A stretch of 64,000 bases of DNA from Propionivibrio dicarboxylicus (GTDB taxonomy: Bacteria; Pseudomonadota; Gammaproteobacteria; Burkholderiales; Rhodocyclaceae), in assembly GCF_900099695.1 (NCBI RefSeq), contig NZ_FNCY01000008.1, positions 88,785-152,784 of the forward strand, written 5' to 3'. A program made the position numbers and the translations under genes. The notes under the pieces are model-generated. The model was not told the DNA's origin and did no database searches. It saw only the letters and a list, made by a program, of their open reading frames with translations. This document shows, piece after piece, positions 15,945 to 24,759 of this stretch; position 1 is the first letter of the stretch; the number at the start of each line of letters is the position of its first letter.

Positions 15945-17774
15945 ATGGCCCAGCACACCGAGGTTTCGCTCCCCGACGTCCGCTATACCCGGGCCGATTT
16001 CGCCGCCCTGCGCGCCTATCTGCAGCGACTCCCGCTCGGCCGCATCGCCACGCTCTACTACACCGAGGACGATCTCGAGCGCCTTGCCTGCGATTCTGAG
16101 AGCGCGCTCCGAGACCGCCTAGAGACGATGCGCGACCGCCTGGTCATCGAGGCGAGCCAAACCAACCCGTATCTCGCCGACATGCTGCAAAACGCCCGGC
16201 GCAGCGGCCTGTGGTCGCCAAAGCTGGTGGATTTTCTGGTCAGGGCTGGCGAAGCCGATCGACAAGGGCCCAAACGCGCTGATCTCGTCTCCGCCTGGCT
16301 GCGGCCGCGGGTGGCGGCAGTGTTGCGGGAAGAGTCGGTCCGCACCCTGGGCGACCTGATAGCACTCATCGAGGTCCGGGGGGATGGCTGGTGGAAACCG
16401 GTGCGCTGTATCGGCGCCGGCAAGGCACAACGCCTGGAAACCTGGATGTCCCGTCATGCCGCGACCTTGGGGGAGATACGACGCATCGAGTTGCCGCCGG
16501 TGATTCGTGGCGAGACCATAGAGATCGGTCCGCAGGCACCGTTTCTCGTGCCGCTCGAGCGAATCCGGCTCCCGGAGGCGCTCAGCGGTCGGCAGGGACG
16601 CAACCGCGCCAACAATTACTGTCAGATCTCTGCACGCAACGATCTCGATGCCATCGACGCCTATCTCTATCGTTTCCGCGCCAACGAAAAGACGCAGCGG
16701 GCCTATCGCAAGGAGCTGGAACGCTTTTTACTGTGGTGCATCATTGAGCGTGATACGTCGATGTCCTCTGTTTTCCAGGAGGACTGCGAAGCCTATAAAG
16801 ATTTTCTGGCCGTCCCGGGCGAAGCCTGGATCGGACCACGGGCCTTGCGCCACAGCCACGACTGGAAACCCTTTGCCGGCATTCCCTCGGCCTCTTCGCA
16901 ACGCTATGGTGTGCAGGCGATCCGAAGTTTTTTTGAGTGGCTCGTCAATGTCCGTTATCTCGCTGGAAATCCGTGGCTGACGGTCGCCGATCCCGCCGTT
17001 GCAAAGCCTCTGACGCCGATCCAGATTGATAAAGCCTTGCCCAAATCCCTTTGGGAAAAGCTAAGTCGCAGTGGTGGTTTGCTCGACCAAATGGCCGCCA
17101 TTTCCCCCGAAGATCTCGCCCAACGCTATCGTCTGCGCGGAGCCTCCCGGAAAATCAACCTGGCTGCCCAGTTCCGGCTCGTCAAAGCCGCGCTGTTGTT
17201 GCTCGGCGACGGCGGGCTGCGCCGTGAAGAGGTGGCATTTGCCGTGCGCCATCACCTCAAACCGATTCCGGATTCATCGCTGTGGGAACTTGACGTCCTC
17301 GGAAAAAGAAACAAGTGGCGGACCGTTTTTTTACCGAACCGGGTGATTGATGCGCTTCGCGCCCACTGGGTCGACCGTGACCTCGATTTTAGTTTTGCGA
17401 TGGTCGATACCCCCCTGTTATCCCCATTAGTATCCCCTCCTACCCCGGATGCACAGACCAAGCACCTCTCAGAAAGTGGTCAATTGCGCGATTCCGGCTT
17501 CAGCCAGGACGGTCTCTACCGCGTCATCACCACGGCGCTGAAGCGAATTGCTGACGAAGAGGTTCTCGATCTCGAGGCCGACGAGCGAGAGTTGCTTCGG
17601 AACACCCATCCGCACATGCTTCGTCACACGTTCGGAACGCAAGCGGCAGCCAGTCAGGTTCCGCTCGACGTCCTGCAACGCGTGATGGGGCACGCTAGCC
17701 TTCAAACCACGACGATCTACGTACAGGCGGAAAAGCGGCGCAGCATCGAGGAGATGGGCAAGTTCTTTGGTTGA
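15945..17774 (+). CDS. Tyrosine site-specific recombinase (phage-integrase family)
   Basis: Large integrase of 609 residues. An N-terminal module of about 200 residues ends in a helix-hairpin-helix-like segment (WKPVRCIGAGKAQRLETWM). A SAM-like core-binding domain follows (FRANEKTQRAYRKELERFL), then the catalytic domain. The catalytic set is complete: Arg near 426 in GGLRREEV, HMLRHTFG near 557, MGHASLQTT, and Tyr near 592 in TTIYVQAEKR. Such long recombinases are common on betaproteobacterial plasmids and islands, where they resolve multimers or integrate the element. Here it is convergent with the rep gene and sits beside parAB and an iteron origin, so it most likely belongs to the same plasmid-derived block. 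Confidence 0.88.
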   Translation: MAQHTEVSLPDVRYTRADFAALRAYLQRLPLGRIATLYYTEDDLERLACDSESALRDRLETMRDRLVIEASQTNPYLADMLQNARRSGLWSPKLVDFLVRAGEADRQGPKRADLVSAWLRPRVAAVLREESVRTLGDLIALIEVRGDGWWKPVRCIGAGKAQRLETWMSRHAATLGEIRRIELPPVIRGETIEIGPQAPFLVPLERIRLPEALSGRQGRNRANNYCQISARNDLDAIDAYLYRFRANEKTQRAYRKELERFLLWCIIERDTSMSSVFQEDCEAYKDFLAVPGEAWIGPRALRHSHDWKPFAGIPSASSQRYGVQAIRSFFEWLVNVRYLAGNPWLTVADPAVAKPLTPIQIDKALPKSLWEKLSRSGGLLDQMAAISPEDLAQRYRLRGASRKINLAAQFRLVKAALLLLGDGGLRREEVAFAVRHHLKPIPDSSLWELDVLGKRNKWRTVFLPNRVIDALRAHWVDRDLDFSFAMVDTPLLSPLVSPPTPDAQTKHLSESGQLRDSGFSQDGLYRVITTALKRIADEEVLDLEADERELLRNTHPHMLRHTFGTQAAASQVPLDVLQRVMGHASLQTTTIYVQAEKRRSIEEMGKFFG

Positions 17775-17901
17775 TCGGCAGCGGCTATCCACAAAACCTG
17801 TGGAAAATCCTTTGCACAAAGAGGCCGAAATACCCGCTGCTTCTGGTGTTGCCTGCCTTGCTGAAAGAACAGGCATTGGATTGTGCAATCCAAATTTAAA
17901 C

Positions 17902-17924
17902 GGGGGATTACCCGGTAATCCCCC
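17902..17924. terminator. Strong inverted repeat between convergent recombinase and rep genes
   Basis: GGGGGATTAC and GTAATCCCCC pair around a CCG loop. The position between two converging gene ends suggests a bidirectional terminator, although there is no long T-run. Confidence 0.5.
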
Positions 17925-17938
17925 CCTTGTGTTCGCTG

Positions 17939-19189
17939 TTAGCAAATCCCAGAATCGATCAGCCACACACCTAAAGCCTGCCTGACCATTGGGCTCTTTT
18001 TCGACTTCGCGGCGTGCGCTCGGATAAAAGGGGTTTGCGAGACAAAGGAGGAAAAGACTCTCTGCCTTTCGTCTTCGGCGTGGTCGTCGAACCACTTAAG
18101 AGCCGCATCGATCTTCTCCCTTTTCTCGTTTGAAGCAGGAGAATCGATCTGCAAAGCCTGCTTCGTCTCAATGTCCGTTTGAGGGCGTGTTCCGGCCTGC
18201 TTCGCGTCCGCATAGCGCCTCTTCACCGCAGTCCGGAAAAATGCAGCGATGCTCGTGATGGGTGAAAGGCTTGAGTCACGGGCTCGAGCACTGACGAGAT
18301 CGAGCGTTTTCACCAAAAACTGTTCATCGTGTTTGGCGAACAAATCCTCGGCTTCTTTTGGATAAATGCCAATATCAACGATTCTTTTGATCAGAGCCGT
18401 GTCGATCACGGGCGGAGGAGGTAGCTCGAGAGATCCTTGCGCGCGGAGAAACACCTTGAATTGGAGGTCTGTGACTCGGCGCCCATTCTTGTGTTCGACC
18501 ATCTCAACTTGGATGTCGGTCGTTTCGATCTCGGCCAGCGCCGGCTTCAGCGTATCGCGCTTGAAATATTTGTACTCTGGTTTCTCTGTTGCTATTGGCG
18601 TTCCGGTCAGCACCTCGTGCCACCATTCCCAAGGCTCTCTCCTCGTCAGATGACTAGGGTTGGTCGCATAGCGTTTACAGTTTTCGTAGAGAGCTGCGCC
18701 AGCGTTTGTTTTCAGAGAAGTTAGATAGTAAAGAGAGAGTCTCGTAAAAAATTCTGGCGAGCGAAGAATTTCCTCAGTTGCGGGGTGCAATCCCCATCCA
18801 ACCATCGTTGGTCGCTTTCGTTCGCCAGGGATGATTTTGACGCTTGCGACCAGAACGTCAGACGAAAACCCTTTCGTGCTATCGGTGATGATCTTGATGT
18901 CCTGGAGCTTAAGGAGGGTGTCCTTGAGTAAAGCAGCGTCGTCTGAATTGAATGCGGCGTCCTTTGCCAGCTCAGATAGCGGGAGCCAATAGAGGGACTT
19001 GAACACTTCGGCACCTTCGGGCGCCAAATCACCCGGCGCTCCCAATCGCTGCGTGTGATAAAGCAAGACGTTGAAGACTTTTCGCCCCAAGAGAGACAGG
19101 GATCCTCCGCGCGCAACACGTGGAGCAATGATCTCGTTCGCTTTCTTGAACTCTTTTTTTTGGGGGACGGGAAGGTTTTCTTTACCCAT
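17939..19189 (-). CDS. Plasmid replication initiator (Rep_3 superfamily)
   Basis: Initiator that binds iterons and opens the plasmid origin. 416 residues. The N-terminal winged-helix region has LLGRKVFNVLLYHTQRLG, the usual Rep_3 opening, and LYYLTSLKTNAGAALYENCKRY matches the second winged-helix core. A long charged C-terminal extension (from about residue 260) is less conserved. One iteron-like copy, GGTGAGCTTTTTCGGCGTC, ends right at its start codon (19191-19209), where Rep binding would autoregulate expression. parB and parA lie upstream on the same strand and the main iteron cluster is at 21.05-21.33 kb. The protein looks intact. Confidence 0.85.
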   Translation of the reverse strand: MGKENLPVPQKKEFKKANEIIAPRVARGGSLSLLGRKVFNVLLYHTQRLGAPGDLAPEGAEVFKSLYWLPLSELAKDAAFNSDDAALLKDTLLKLQDIKIITDSTKGFSSDVLVASVKIIPGERKRPTMVGWGLHPATEEILRSPEFFTRLSLYYLTSLKTNAGAALYENCKRYATNPSHLTRREPWEWWHEVLTGTPIATEKPEYKYFKRDTLKPALAEIETTDIQVEMVEHKNGRRVTDLQFKVFLRAQGSLELPPPPVIDTALIKRIVDIGIYPKEAEDLFAKHDEQFLVKTLDLVSARARDSSLSPITSIAAFFRTAVKRRYADAKQAGTRPQTDIETKQALQIDSPASNEKREKIDAALKWFDDHAEDERQRVFSSFVSQTPFIRAHAAKSKKSPMVRQALGVWLIDSGIC

Positions 19190-19190
19190 A

Positions 19191-19209
19191 GGTGAGCTTT
19201 TTCGGCGTC
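19191..19209 (+). promoter_or_regulatory. Single iteron-like site at the rep start
   Basis: GGTGAGCTTTTTCGGCGTC differs from the main iterons by one base in the T/A region. It abuts the rep start codon and is well placed for autoregulation by Rep. Confidence 0.65.
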
Positions 19210-19236
19210 ATTGGGGGGTGTACAATTTGGACACCC

Positions 19237-20115
19237 CTAGAAGCGGAACCCTTGTTTTTCAAGTTCGGCCTGCAATGCTTTCTCAAGCGCTACGAAATCG
19301 ATTCCTTTTGCGGTGATCTTTATGTTGTCGATGCCGCGATTTAGTTTTCCGATCGTCTTTCCGGCTTTGTCGAGGACTCGCGTTTCCTGTCTTGTATGCG
19401 GAGAAACGGCCGGTCGAATGAGCCAGGCCATGAGCTCCTGTTGCGTCCTGAATTTTCCGCTCGCCAAACGCTCGCAACCTTCGACGACTTTTTCTGCTGG
19501 GTAGACACAGATTGCCTGCGCAGCCGAAGCACCGAGCAGTTGTTTGTTTGCTTCCAACATCTCAAGAACTCTTGATGGAAGTTTTCCAAAGCAGTTATAG
19601 CGGATGACGTCTTGTCGCGTGCGACCAATGAGGCTCGACGCCTCCGAATTCGATTTCACGAAGCCAAGTTCGAAAAGCGATTTGAGTTGTTTAAAAATTT
19701 CGTAATCCGAAAGATCTTCTCTTGCAAGATTGTCAGCAGCCAAAGCCCGTGCAGCGTCTTGATCCGAAAACTGGCGAACGATCGCGGGGATGTCAGTGTG
19801 CCCCAGTCTCTTGCAGGCCTCGTAACGAGTGTGTCCGGCAATCAATTCATAACAACCCTCCGGAACGGGGCGAACAATAACGGGGGAAATCAAACCGTCA
19901 GTGTCGACAATCGAAGACATCAAGTCCTCGATCGCTTGTTCGGTAACTTCTCGCACTTGAAAGGGCGATGGCCGGATCGCGGCGATCGGAATGCGCAACG
20001 CGTCGTTAATCATTTGCCCCATCACCGTGCTCGAACGGACCTCTTCTTCGATCACGCGAGGGTTGCGCCGATTTCTCAATCCCGCTGCAAGATCCTTTTC
20101 GCTAATTTTGCTCAT
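19237..20115 (-). CDS. parB: ParB-family partition protein
   Basis: CTP-dependent centromere-binding protein that works with ParA to segregate a replicon. 292 residues. The ParB/Srx fold includes SPFQVRE and the nucleotide-binding block ELIAGHTRYEACKRLG (the GERRxRA-type motif). An HTH follows in SEASSLIGRTRQDVIRYNCF. The start overlaps the ParA stop by four bases (ATGA), indicating coupling. I found no canonical parS palindrome close by; the iterons or an unrecognised site may serve. Confidence 0.87.
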   Translation of the reverse strand: MSKISEKDLAAGLRNRRNPRVIEEEVRSSTVMGQMINDALRIPIAAIRPSPFQVREVTEQAIEDLMSSIVDTDGLISPVIVRPVPEGCYELIAGHTRYEACKRLGHTDIPAIVRQFSDQDAARALAADNLAREDLSDYEIFKQLKSLFELGFVKSNSEASSLIGRTRQDVIRYNCFGKLPSRVLEMLEANKQLLGASAAQAICVYPAEKVVEGCERLASGKFRTQQELMAWLIRPAVSPHTRQETRVLDKAGKTIGKLNRGIDNIKITAKGIDFVALEKALQAELEKQGFRF

Positions 20116-20900
20116 TTACTATCCTTCGGCTTGCTCTCCAGCCCTGTAATTGACATCATTTCTCGGGCAATGCCAACGACGGCGCGTGATACGTTCGAGT
20201 CTCTTTCGAGTTGGAGAACAGTCTTGTTTACGATCTGCCCTTTATCCACGTCGGTCGTGAGTGGCATCGTGTTTTCAAGAACGCGTTCGTAGTACTCACT
20301 GGCTGCCTCTTGCACTAATCGGCAAACCTTCTTTCTCGAATCGTGGCGAGTGAGAACGGCTCCGCCAAATTTCAATCTCGGGTTTGCGATTTTCGCTTGG
20401 TGAATGAACGCCACTAAATCATCAGCACCGATCAGGGAAAGCTTTGAACCAGACGACAGCGGCGTGAAAACAAAGTCGGATGCGGCGAGCGCGTTTGCCG
20501 TGAGGAAACTCAGGGCTGGCGGTGTGTCCAGGATAATTACGTCATAGACTTTTGTGACCGGCGCAAGCTTCTGCGACAAAAGAGATGTGCTGGCAAACGG
20601 GGTGGCGTGTAGCTGCCGTTCCAAGTTCGCGAGCTTCAGCGAGCAACCGATGAGATGCACACCATCTACAGTGGTCTGTTCGATAACGGCCTGTGCAACA
20701 GAGGTCGAACCGTCTAGAACTTTCTCGAGAGGAACTCCCGGTGTTTCTTCTGCACTGTAGAGCAGCGCTGTGACATTGGCCTGGGGGTCAAGGTCGACAA
20801 CAAGAACGTCAAGACCTTCCCTGGCGAGGGCATCCGCGACGTTCACCGCAAGGGTTGTCTTAGCAACGCCGCCTTTGTGGTTTGCGATAGATATGATCAT
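20112..20900 (-). CDS. parA: ParA-family partition ATPase
   Basis: Walker-type ATPase that positions the replicon by oscillation on the nucleoid. The deviant Walker A motif is KGGVAKTTLAVN (Ala where Gly is usual), the A' region is VVDLDPQAN and Walker B is IILDTPPALS. It is short (262 residues) without an N-terminal HTH, so it is a type Ib-like ParA. The ATG at 20900 gives MIISIANHKGG, the usual family start. A GTG three codons upstream is possible. It precedes parB in a two-gene unit, and its upstream region leads into the iteron cluster. Confidence 0.87.
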   Translation of the reverse strand: MIISIANHKGGVAKTTLAVNVADALAREGLDVLVVDLDPQANVTALLYSAEETPGVPLEKVLDGSTSVAQAVIEQTTVDGVHLIGCSLKLANLERQLHATPFASTSLLSQKLAPVTKVYDVIILDTPPALSFLTANALAASDFVFTPLSSGSKLSLIGADDLVAFIHQAKIANPRLKFGGAVLTRHDSRKKVCRLVQEAASEYYERVLENTMPLTTDVDKGQIVNKTVLQLERDSNVSRAVVGIAREMMSITGLESKPKDSK

Positions 20901-21050
20901 AATTCCCACCGGTTGTTTTCAACGATTCGCAGGTGATTATCTGCTGAAGTTGATAAATGATAGCGGTTGGGCTGAAATAGTCAATGAAAATTGTCTCTAT
21001 GTATATAGCAACTCGTTGTAACTTAATACATAACGCGTCTTGCTATTTAA

Positions 21051-21330
21051 GGTGAGCTTTTACGGCGTCCTGTAGAATTTTTCGCGTTTATCAACACATG
21101 TAAAATTTTAATAACACACATTGAGTGTTCTTTTGATAAACACAAAGTTAAAATCGTTAACAGGGGCCGAAACCGTTACGTAGCGGTGCTTACAGCGGAG
21201 TAAGGTGAGCCTTTACGGCGTGAAAAGTGAGCTTTTACGGCGTCGTCAGGGCTTTTAGGTGAGCCTTTACGGCATCGTAAGGTGAGCCTTTACGGCGTCT
21301 TGATACCCAAAGGTGAGCTTTTACGGCGTT
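21051..21330. repeat. Iteron cluster, probable plasmid replication origin
   Basis: Six 19-base copies of the type GGTGAGCYTTTACGGCGTC are in direct orientation, starting at 21051, 21204, 21226, 21258, 21281 and 21312. The last five are spaced 22, 32, 23 and 31 bases, close to two and three helical turns, so Rep molecules would line up on one face of the DNA. An AT-rich stretch with repeated AAC/TTG runs (about 21070-21170) separates the first copy from the others and could be the unwinding region. A further variant is at the rep start codon. This is a classic Rep_3 theta-type origin layout. Confidence 0.85.
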
Positions 21331-21346
21331 CCGCCGATTTCGCCGT

Positions 21347-21820
21347 TCAGCAAGATCTCTCCACCTCGGCCTTCAACAAATCCCTGTGCCGCTCGAACAT
21401 TTCGCGCGCCTCGTCTTTAAGGTCGGTCGGAACTTCGGGCATCGGAGCTGCACGACCGCCGCCATGACGAATGGCCACTGCATACCGCTTCAGATCCTTT
21501 GATTGCTGGGCGCGACCGAAAATCTCCTTCTGAAGGTCCTTGATGCGCTGCCGACCAGGATCGATTTTCAATTCGGTAATGATGTCAGTGGTGATGACTT
21601 CGACCAGGGCAGCCTGCCACGTCTTCAGAATCCCGCCGTAGGCGCCGGCCAATGCGCTCGCGTCCGGAGCGTGAAGATTCTGCGCAAGGCGCTTTTGCTC
21701 ATAGAGATCCACGGCGCGCATGAGAAAGGAAGGAGGGAACGTCGTTTCGGCAAGCTGCTGCTTGATCCAGGACGCGGCGAACGGAAACCGTTTGGCGAGA
21801 TTCGGTGGGCAGGGGGGCAT
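21347..21820 (-). CDS. Hypothetical plasmid-associated protein, 157 residues
   Basis: I do not recognise this family. The protein is mostly helical in appearance and charged, with an N-terminus MPPCPPNLAKRFPFAASWIK, a central LKIDPGRQRIKDLQKEIFG and a C-terminus rich in Glu/Arg. It has no signal peptide or membrane segment. AAAGGAAG, six bases before the ATG, is a strong ribosome site, so I take it as real. It lies between the iterons and a 26-bp palindrome that is suited to autoregulation. It may have a role in copy control or stability of the replicon. Confidence 0.6.
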   Translation of the reverse strand: MPPCPPNLAKRFPFAASWIKQQLAETTFPPSFLMRAVDLYEQKRLAQNLHAPDASALAGAYGGILKTWQAALVEVITTDIITELKIDPGRQRIKDLQKEIFGRAQQSKDLKRYAVAIRHGGGRAAPMPEVPTDLKDEAREMFERHRDLLKAEVERSC

Positions 21821-21878
21821 GGACGACTTCCTTTTGTTGGAAACAGGCGGCGAAGCCGTTGGAGTTATATTTTACGCT

Positions 21879-21904
21879 ACCCTTACGCACCCGTGCGTAA
21901 GGGT
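21879..21904. promoter_or_regulatory. 26-bp perfect palindrome upstream of the hypothetical plasmid gene
   Basis: ACCCTTACGCAC and GTGCGTAAGGGT pair perfectly around CC. The site is 58 bp upstream of the minus-strand gene start, with an AT-rich TTATATTTTA segment between them that could hold its -10 region. It is a likely repressor operator. Confidence 0.6.
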
Positions 21905-22345
21905 TATTAATGCGTGTTGGCGAATTGGGGCAAAACTACGGCGTGTGCACGCTAATGAGTAACGCAGGGATTCGACGATCAGGGCGAAATGGATAACCGA
22001 GACGATTGGTAATGTAGGTTGTGCTCGTGTTCAACGGGCAGCCCTTCGAAAATACCGCCCTCAATTTCCGCAACTCTGGCGTAAAAAAATCGAAGATGAT
22101 TGCGACAGCAGCGGCCCTGTGCAAAAAAGGGGGCTGCTCTCTAGGGTTGTTTCGTCGACTTCTGAAATCATTGGGCGCAATCGGAAATCGTGGAAGGAAA
22201 GGCCGGGATCACGGATCCACGCAGGAGTTTTGCATCCAAACCACATATTATTTAATGAAAATTTAGCCTAAAAATTGATTTCTGCCTGTTTATATACCAT
22301 TATTATGTGACATACACTAACTTTTCATGTGTTAACCATATTTTT
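21905..22345. other. Spacer before hipB, no gene seen
   Basis: Short frames are present on both strands, but none has a motif and a ribosome site. The 80 bases before hipB are AT-rich and probably contain its promoter. Confidence 0.4.
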
Positions 22346-22645
22346 ATGTTATTTGAACTCTCGACCCCTGACGAAATCTCGCTCGAGCTTGCGCGACGTC
22401 TGCGAGAGCATCGGCTCGCCCAAAACCTGACTCACAAGGAACTAGCGGATCGCGCTGGCCTGTCGAAAGGCATGGTGGCGGCCTTCGAGAAAACAGGGAA
22501 GGCTTCGTTCGGCAACTTCATAAAGTTAGTCGTAACTTTGGGCTTGGTTACACAGCTAAACGAGTTGCTCATATTCAAAGCGACCTCGATTAAGCAAATG
22601 GAAATGGCGAGTCACAAGAGGCAGCGAGCACGGAGGTTTCGATGA
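22346..22645 (+). CDS. hipB: HipB-like XRE-family antitoxin and repressor
   Basis: DNA-binding antitoxin that neutralises and co-represses with HipA. The helix-turn-helix is complete: LREHRLAQNLTHKELADRAG followed by LSKGMVAAFEKTGKASF. The ATG at 22346 is chosen because it gives a family-length protein (99 residues); an upstream in-frame ATG adds 13 uncharacteristic residues. Its stop overlaps the hipA start by four bases (ATGA), so the two are translationally coupled. Confidence 0.85.
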   Translation: MLFELSTPDEISLELARRLREHRLAQNLTHKELADRAGLSKGMVAAFEKTGKASFGNFIKLVVTLGLVTQLNELLIFKATSIKQMEMASHKRQRARRFR

Positions 22646-23868
22646 AAAAATTGAGCGTAATTTATGCCGGGTGGAACGAGCATTTCTTGCTGGGGACACT
22701 TGCAGACGACGGATCGCAACTCCTCTTTGAGTATTCGAGCGAAGCCCTCGTCCGAGGGCTTGAGCTATCGCCTATCCACGTAAAACTCCGGTCGCAAGCT
22801 TACGCGGGGTTCCCAGACTTCCTTCTTCGATTACCCGGATTCATCGCAGATGCCTTGCCTGACGGCTGGGGATTATTGCTGCAGGATCGAGCTTTTAGAG
22901 CGAGAGGGTTAAACCCAGCCGATTTGTCGCCTCTCGATCGCCTCGCTTTTGTGGGCAAGCACGCCATGGGTGCTCTTGAATTCGAGCCAGACGGATCAGA
23001 CGCCCTGGAAACTCGCGACGTCGAATTGCTAGCGTTAGCCAATGCGGTGCAGGATGTCTTAGCCGACAAAGACACGGTGTTGCTTGGCCAACTCGCCTTG
23101 ATGGGAGGTTCTCCGCACGGCGCCAGGCCAAAAGTGCTGGTGTTCTACGATCGGGATACAGGTCGGATGTCGAATCTGGACGAGATGGCGGGCGAATCGT
23201 GGCTCGTGAAATTCCCAGCCCAGTCCGAGCACAAGGAAGTGTGCGCCATCGAACATTTGTACGCTTTCATGGCCAAGCAGTGCGGAATCGACGTTCCTGA
23301 AACCGCATATTTCGACATCGGCAAAAAGCTTTCGGCATTTGGCATTGCGCGATTCGACCGAAAGCAGGGAGTGCGGATCCCGGTCCAAACGCTTGCGAGC
23401 CTTCTGCACGTCAATTTTAGGGTTCCGGGAACGCTAAGCTACCGCGAATTGCTGCGTGCAACCCGCGCGATTACCCATGACGAGCGTGACATTAAACAAG
23501 TTTTTTTGCGCTGCGTATTTAACGTCGTGTTCAATAACCGCGACGATCATCCCAAGAATTTTTCGTTCTTACTCAACCAACAAGGGCGCTGGGAGCTCGC
23601 CCCGGCGTATGACGTAACCTTCTGCGAAGGCCCAGGAGGAGAGCATCAGATGGATATTTGCGGGGAAGGGCGGAAACCCGCCCGGCGACATCTTCTTCAA
23701 CTGGCGGCCGAAAACGGGGTTCCGAGAAAGGATGCGGTTTCCAGTATTGACGCTGTTTTAGCGATGGCAAGAGCGGCGCCGGATCTCTTGAAAAACGGGC
23801 GCATCCGCAGAGACACGGTTGGGAAATTGAAGGGGATTATTGGGGAGAATGCGGCACGGTTGGTGTGA
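22642..23868 (+). CDS. hipA: HipA-like serine/threonine kinase toxin
   Basis: HipA kinases phosphorylate a cytoplasmic target (GltX in E. coli) and induce growth arrest. 408 residues. The N-terminal subdomain includes GFPDFLLRLPGFIADALPDGWG. The glycine-rich loop is MGGSPHGARPKV near residue 155, the catalytic segment is NNRDDHPKN (Asp near 301), and the metal site is LAPAYDVTF. All key residues are present, so the toxin should be active. It is the second gene of hipBA and fits the addiction cargo of the plasmid-like block. Confidence 0.87.
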   Translation: MKKLSVIYAGWNEHFLLGTLADDGSQLLFEYSSEALVRGLELSPIHVKLRSQAYAGFPDFLLRLPGFIADALPDGWGLLLQDRAFRARGLNPADLSPLDRLAFVGKHAMGALEFEPDGSDALETRDVELLALANAVQDVLADKDTVLLGQLALMGGSPHGARPKVLVFYDRDTGRMSNLDEMAGESWLVKFPAQSEHKEVCAIEHLYAFMAKQCGIDVPETAYFDIGKKLSAFGIARFDRKQGVRIPVQTLASLLHVNFRVPGTLSYRELLRATRAITHDERDIKQVFLRCVFNVVFNNRDDHPKNFSFLLNQQGRWELAPAYDVTFCEGPGGEHQMDICGEGRKPARRHLLQLAAENGVPRKDAVSSIDAVLAMARAAPDLLKNGRIRRDTVGKLKGIIGENAARLV

Positions 23869-24656
23869 TCGCAAAAAAACGCCCGAAGGCGGTATTTAGG
23901 AGCGGTCAATATATTTCAAGCGCTTCCGGCGGCCGGCAATTCCGGCATCGATTCGCCAACCCCACCGACCTCCAACCAACCTCGGCAACACGGGGCCGGC
24001 AAATCCTCCCAAAACCACCAGTGCCACAACGCCCACTTAGGGGCCGGCGAGACTTTCGGCTTGTGGGACGGGAAAGAGTCAGACTCGGGCGGGGGGTACC
24101 GGTTATATGCTGACGCAGCGATTGACGACGGACAATAAGCACTGCGCATCTTCTATGAGCTCGAACTTTCGACCAGAGCTTTAATCAGTCAAACTCATGG
24201 AGACTGACGTTCACAACTGCGCTGAATACTCGCTTGCTACCTATTTTGGTTGAGGAATGGCAGTGGCCTGGAAAGTTATCACCTGAGGCCCGTTTGGCAT
24301 GGCTGTCAGCCTCGCATAATTTAGCGGCTTCCGATAATCAGAGCGTTCTGATCAAGAGATTAGTGTTAGCTGAACCGCAGGCAATTACAGAATAATTGAC
24401 TTTCATCAGTGATACCTCTAGTCTGGGCCTGTGTCACCATGACAGCCTTTTAACGGCCAACAGAGGGTAATATCCCGCTGGTGGCCGTATGTTTTATTAG
24501 CTGCGAACTGGTCGTTTTCTAGCTCCGAGAGAGCCAGAAGTCGCTGACATCATCGAAGTGGATACGGAAGTTAATTTCTGCGTGTTATTGGTTTTTTCTG
24601 AACAATGGCGAAAGTCGGTGCTATGCTGTTCATGCAGCACTTAGACATACCCCCTT
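23869..24656. other. Long gene-free stretch after hipA
   Basis: No frame of credible length with a ribosome site or motif. Base composition shifts from GC-rich (to about 24100) to AT-richer. The region ends at a strong + strand terminator, so a non-coding transcript is possible. This may be the right edge of the plasmid-derived block. Confidence 0.4.
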
Positions 24657-24683
24657 AAGCCGCCCTACTGGGCGGCTTTTTTA
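24657..24683 (+). terminator. Rho-independent terminator with no gene upstream
   Basis: AAGCCGCCC and GGGCGGCTT pair around a TACT loop, followed by a T-run and TTATT. On the + strand no protein gene ends nearby; hipA stops almost 800 bp upstream. Confidence 0.8.
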
Positions 24684-24759
24684 TTCCTTGTCGAGGAGTA
24701 TCTTAGTCTTTAGGCTTGCCTGGGCGAAGCATCGAACTCAACTATTGTTTTTCACCCGC

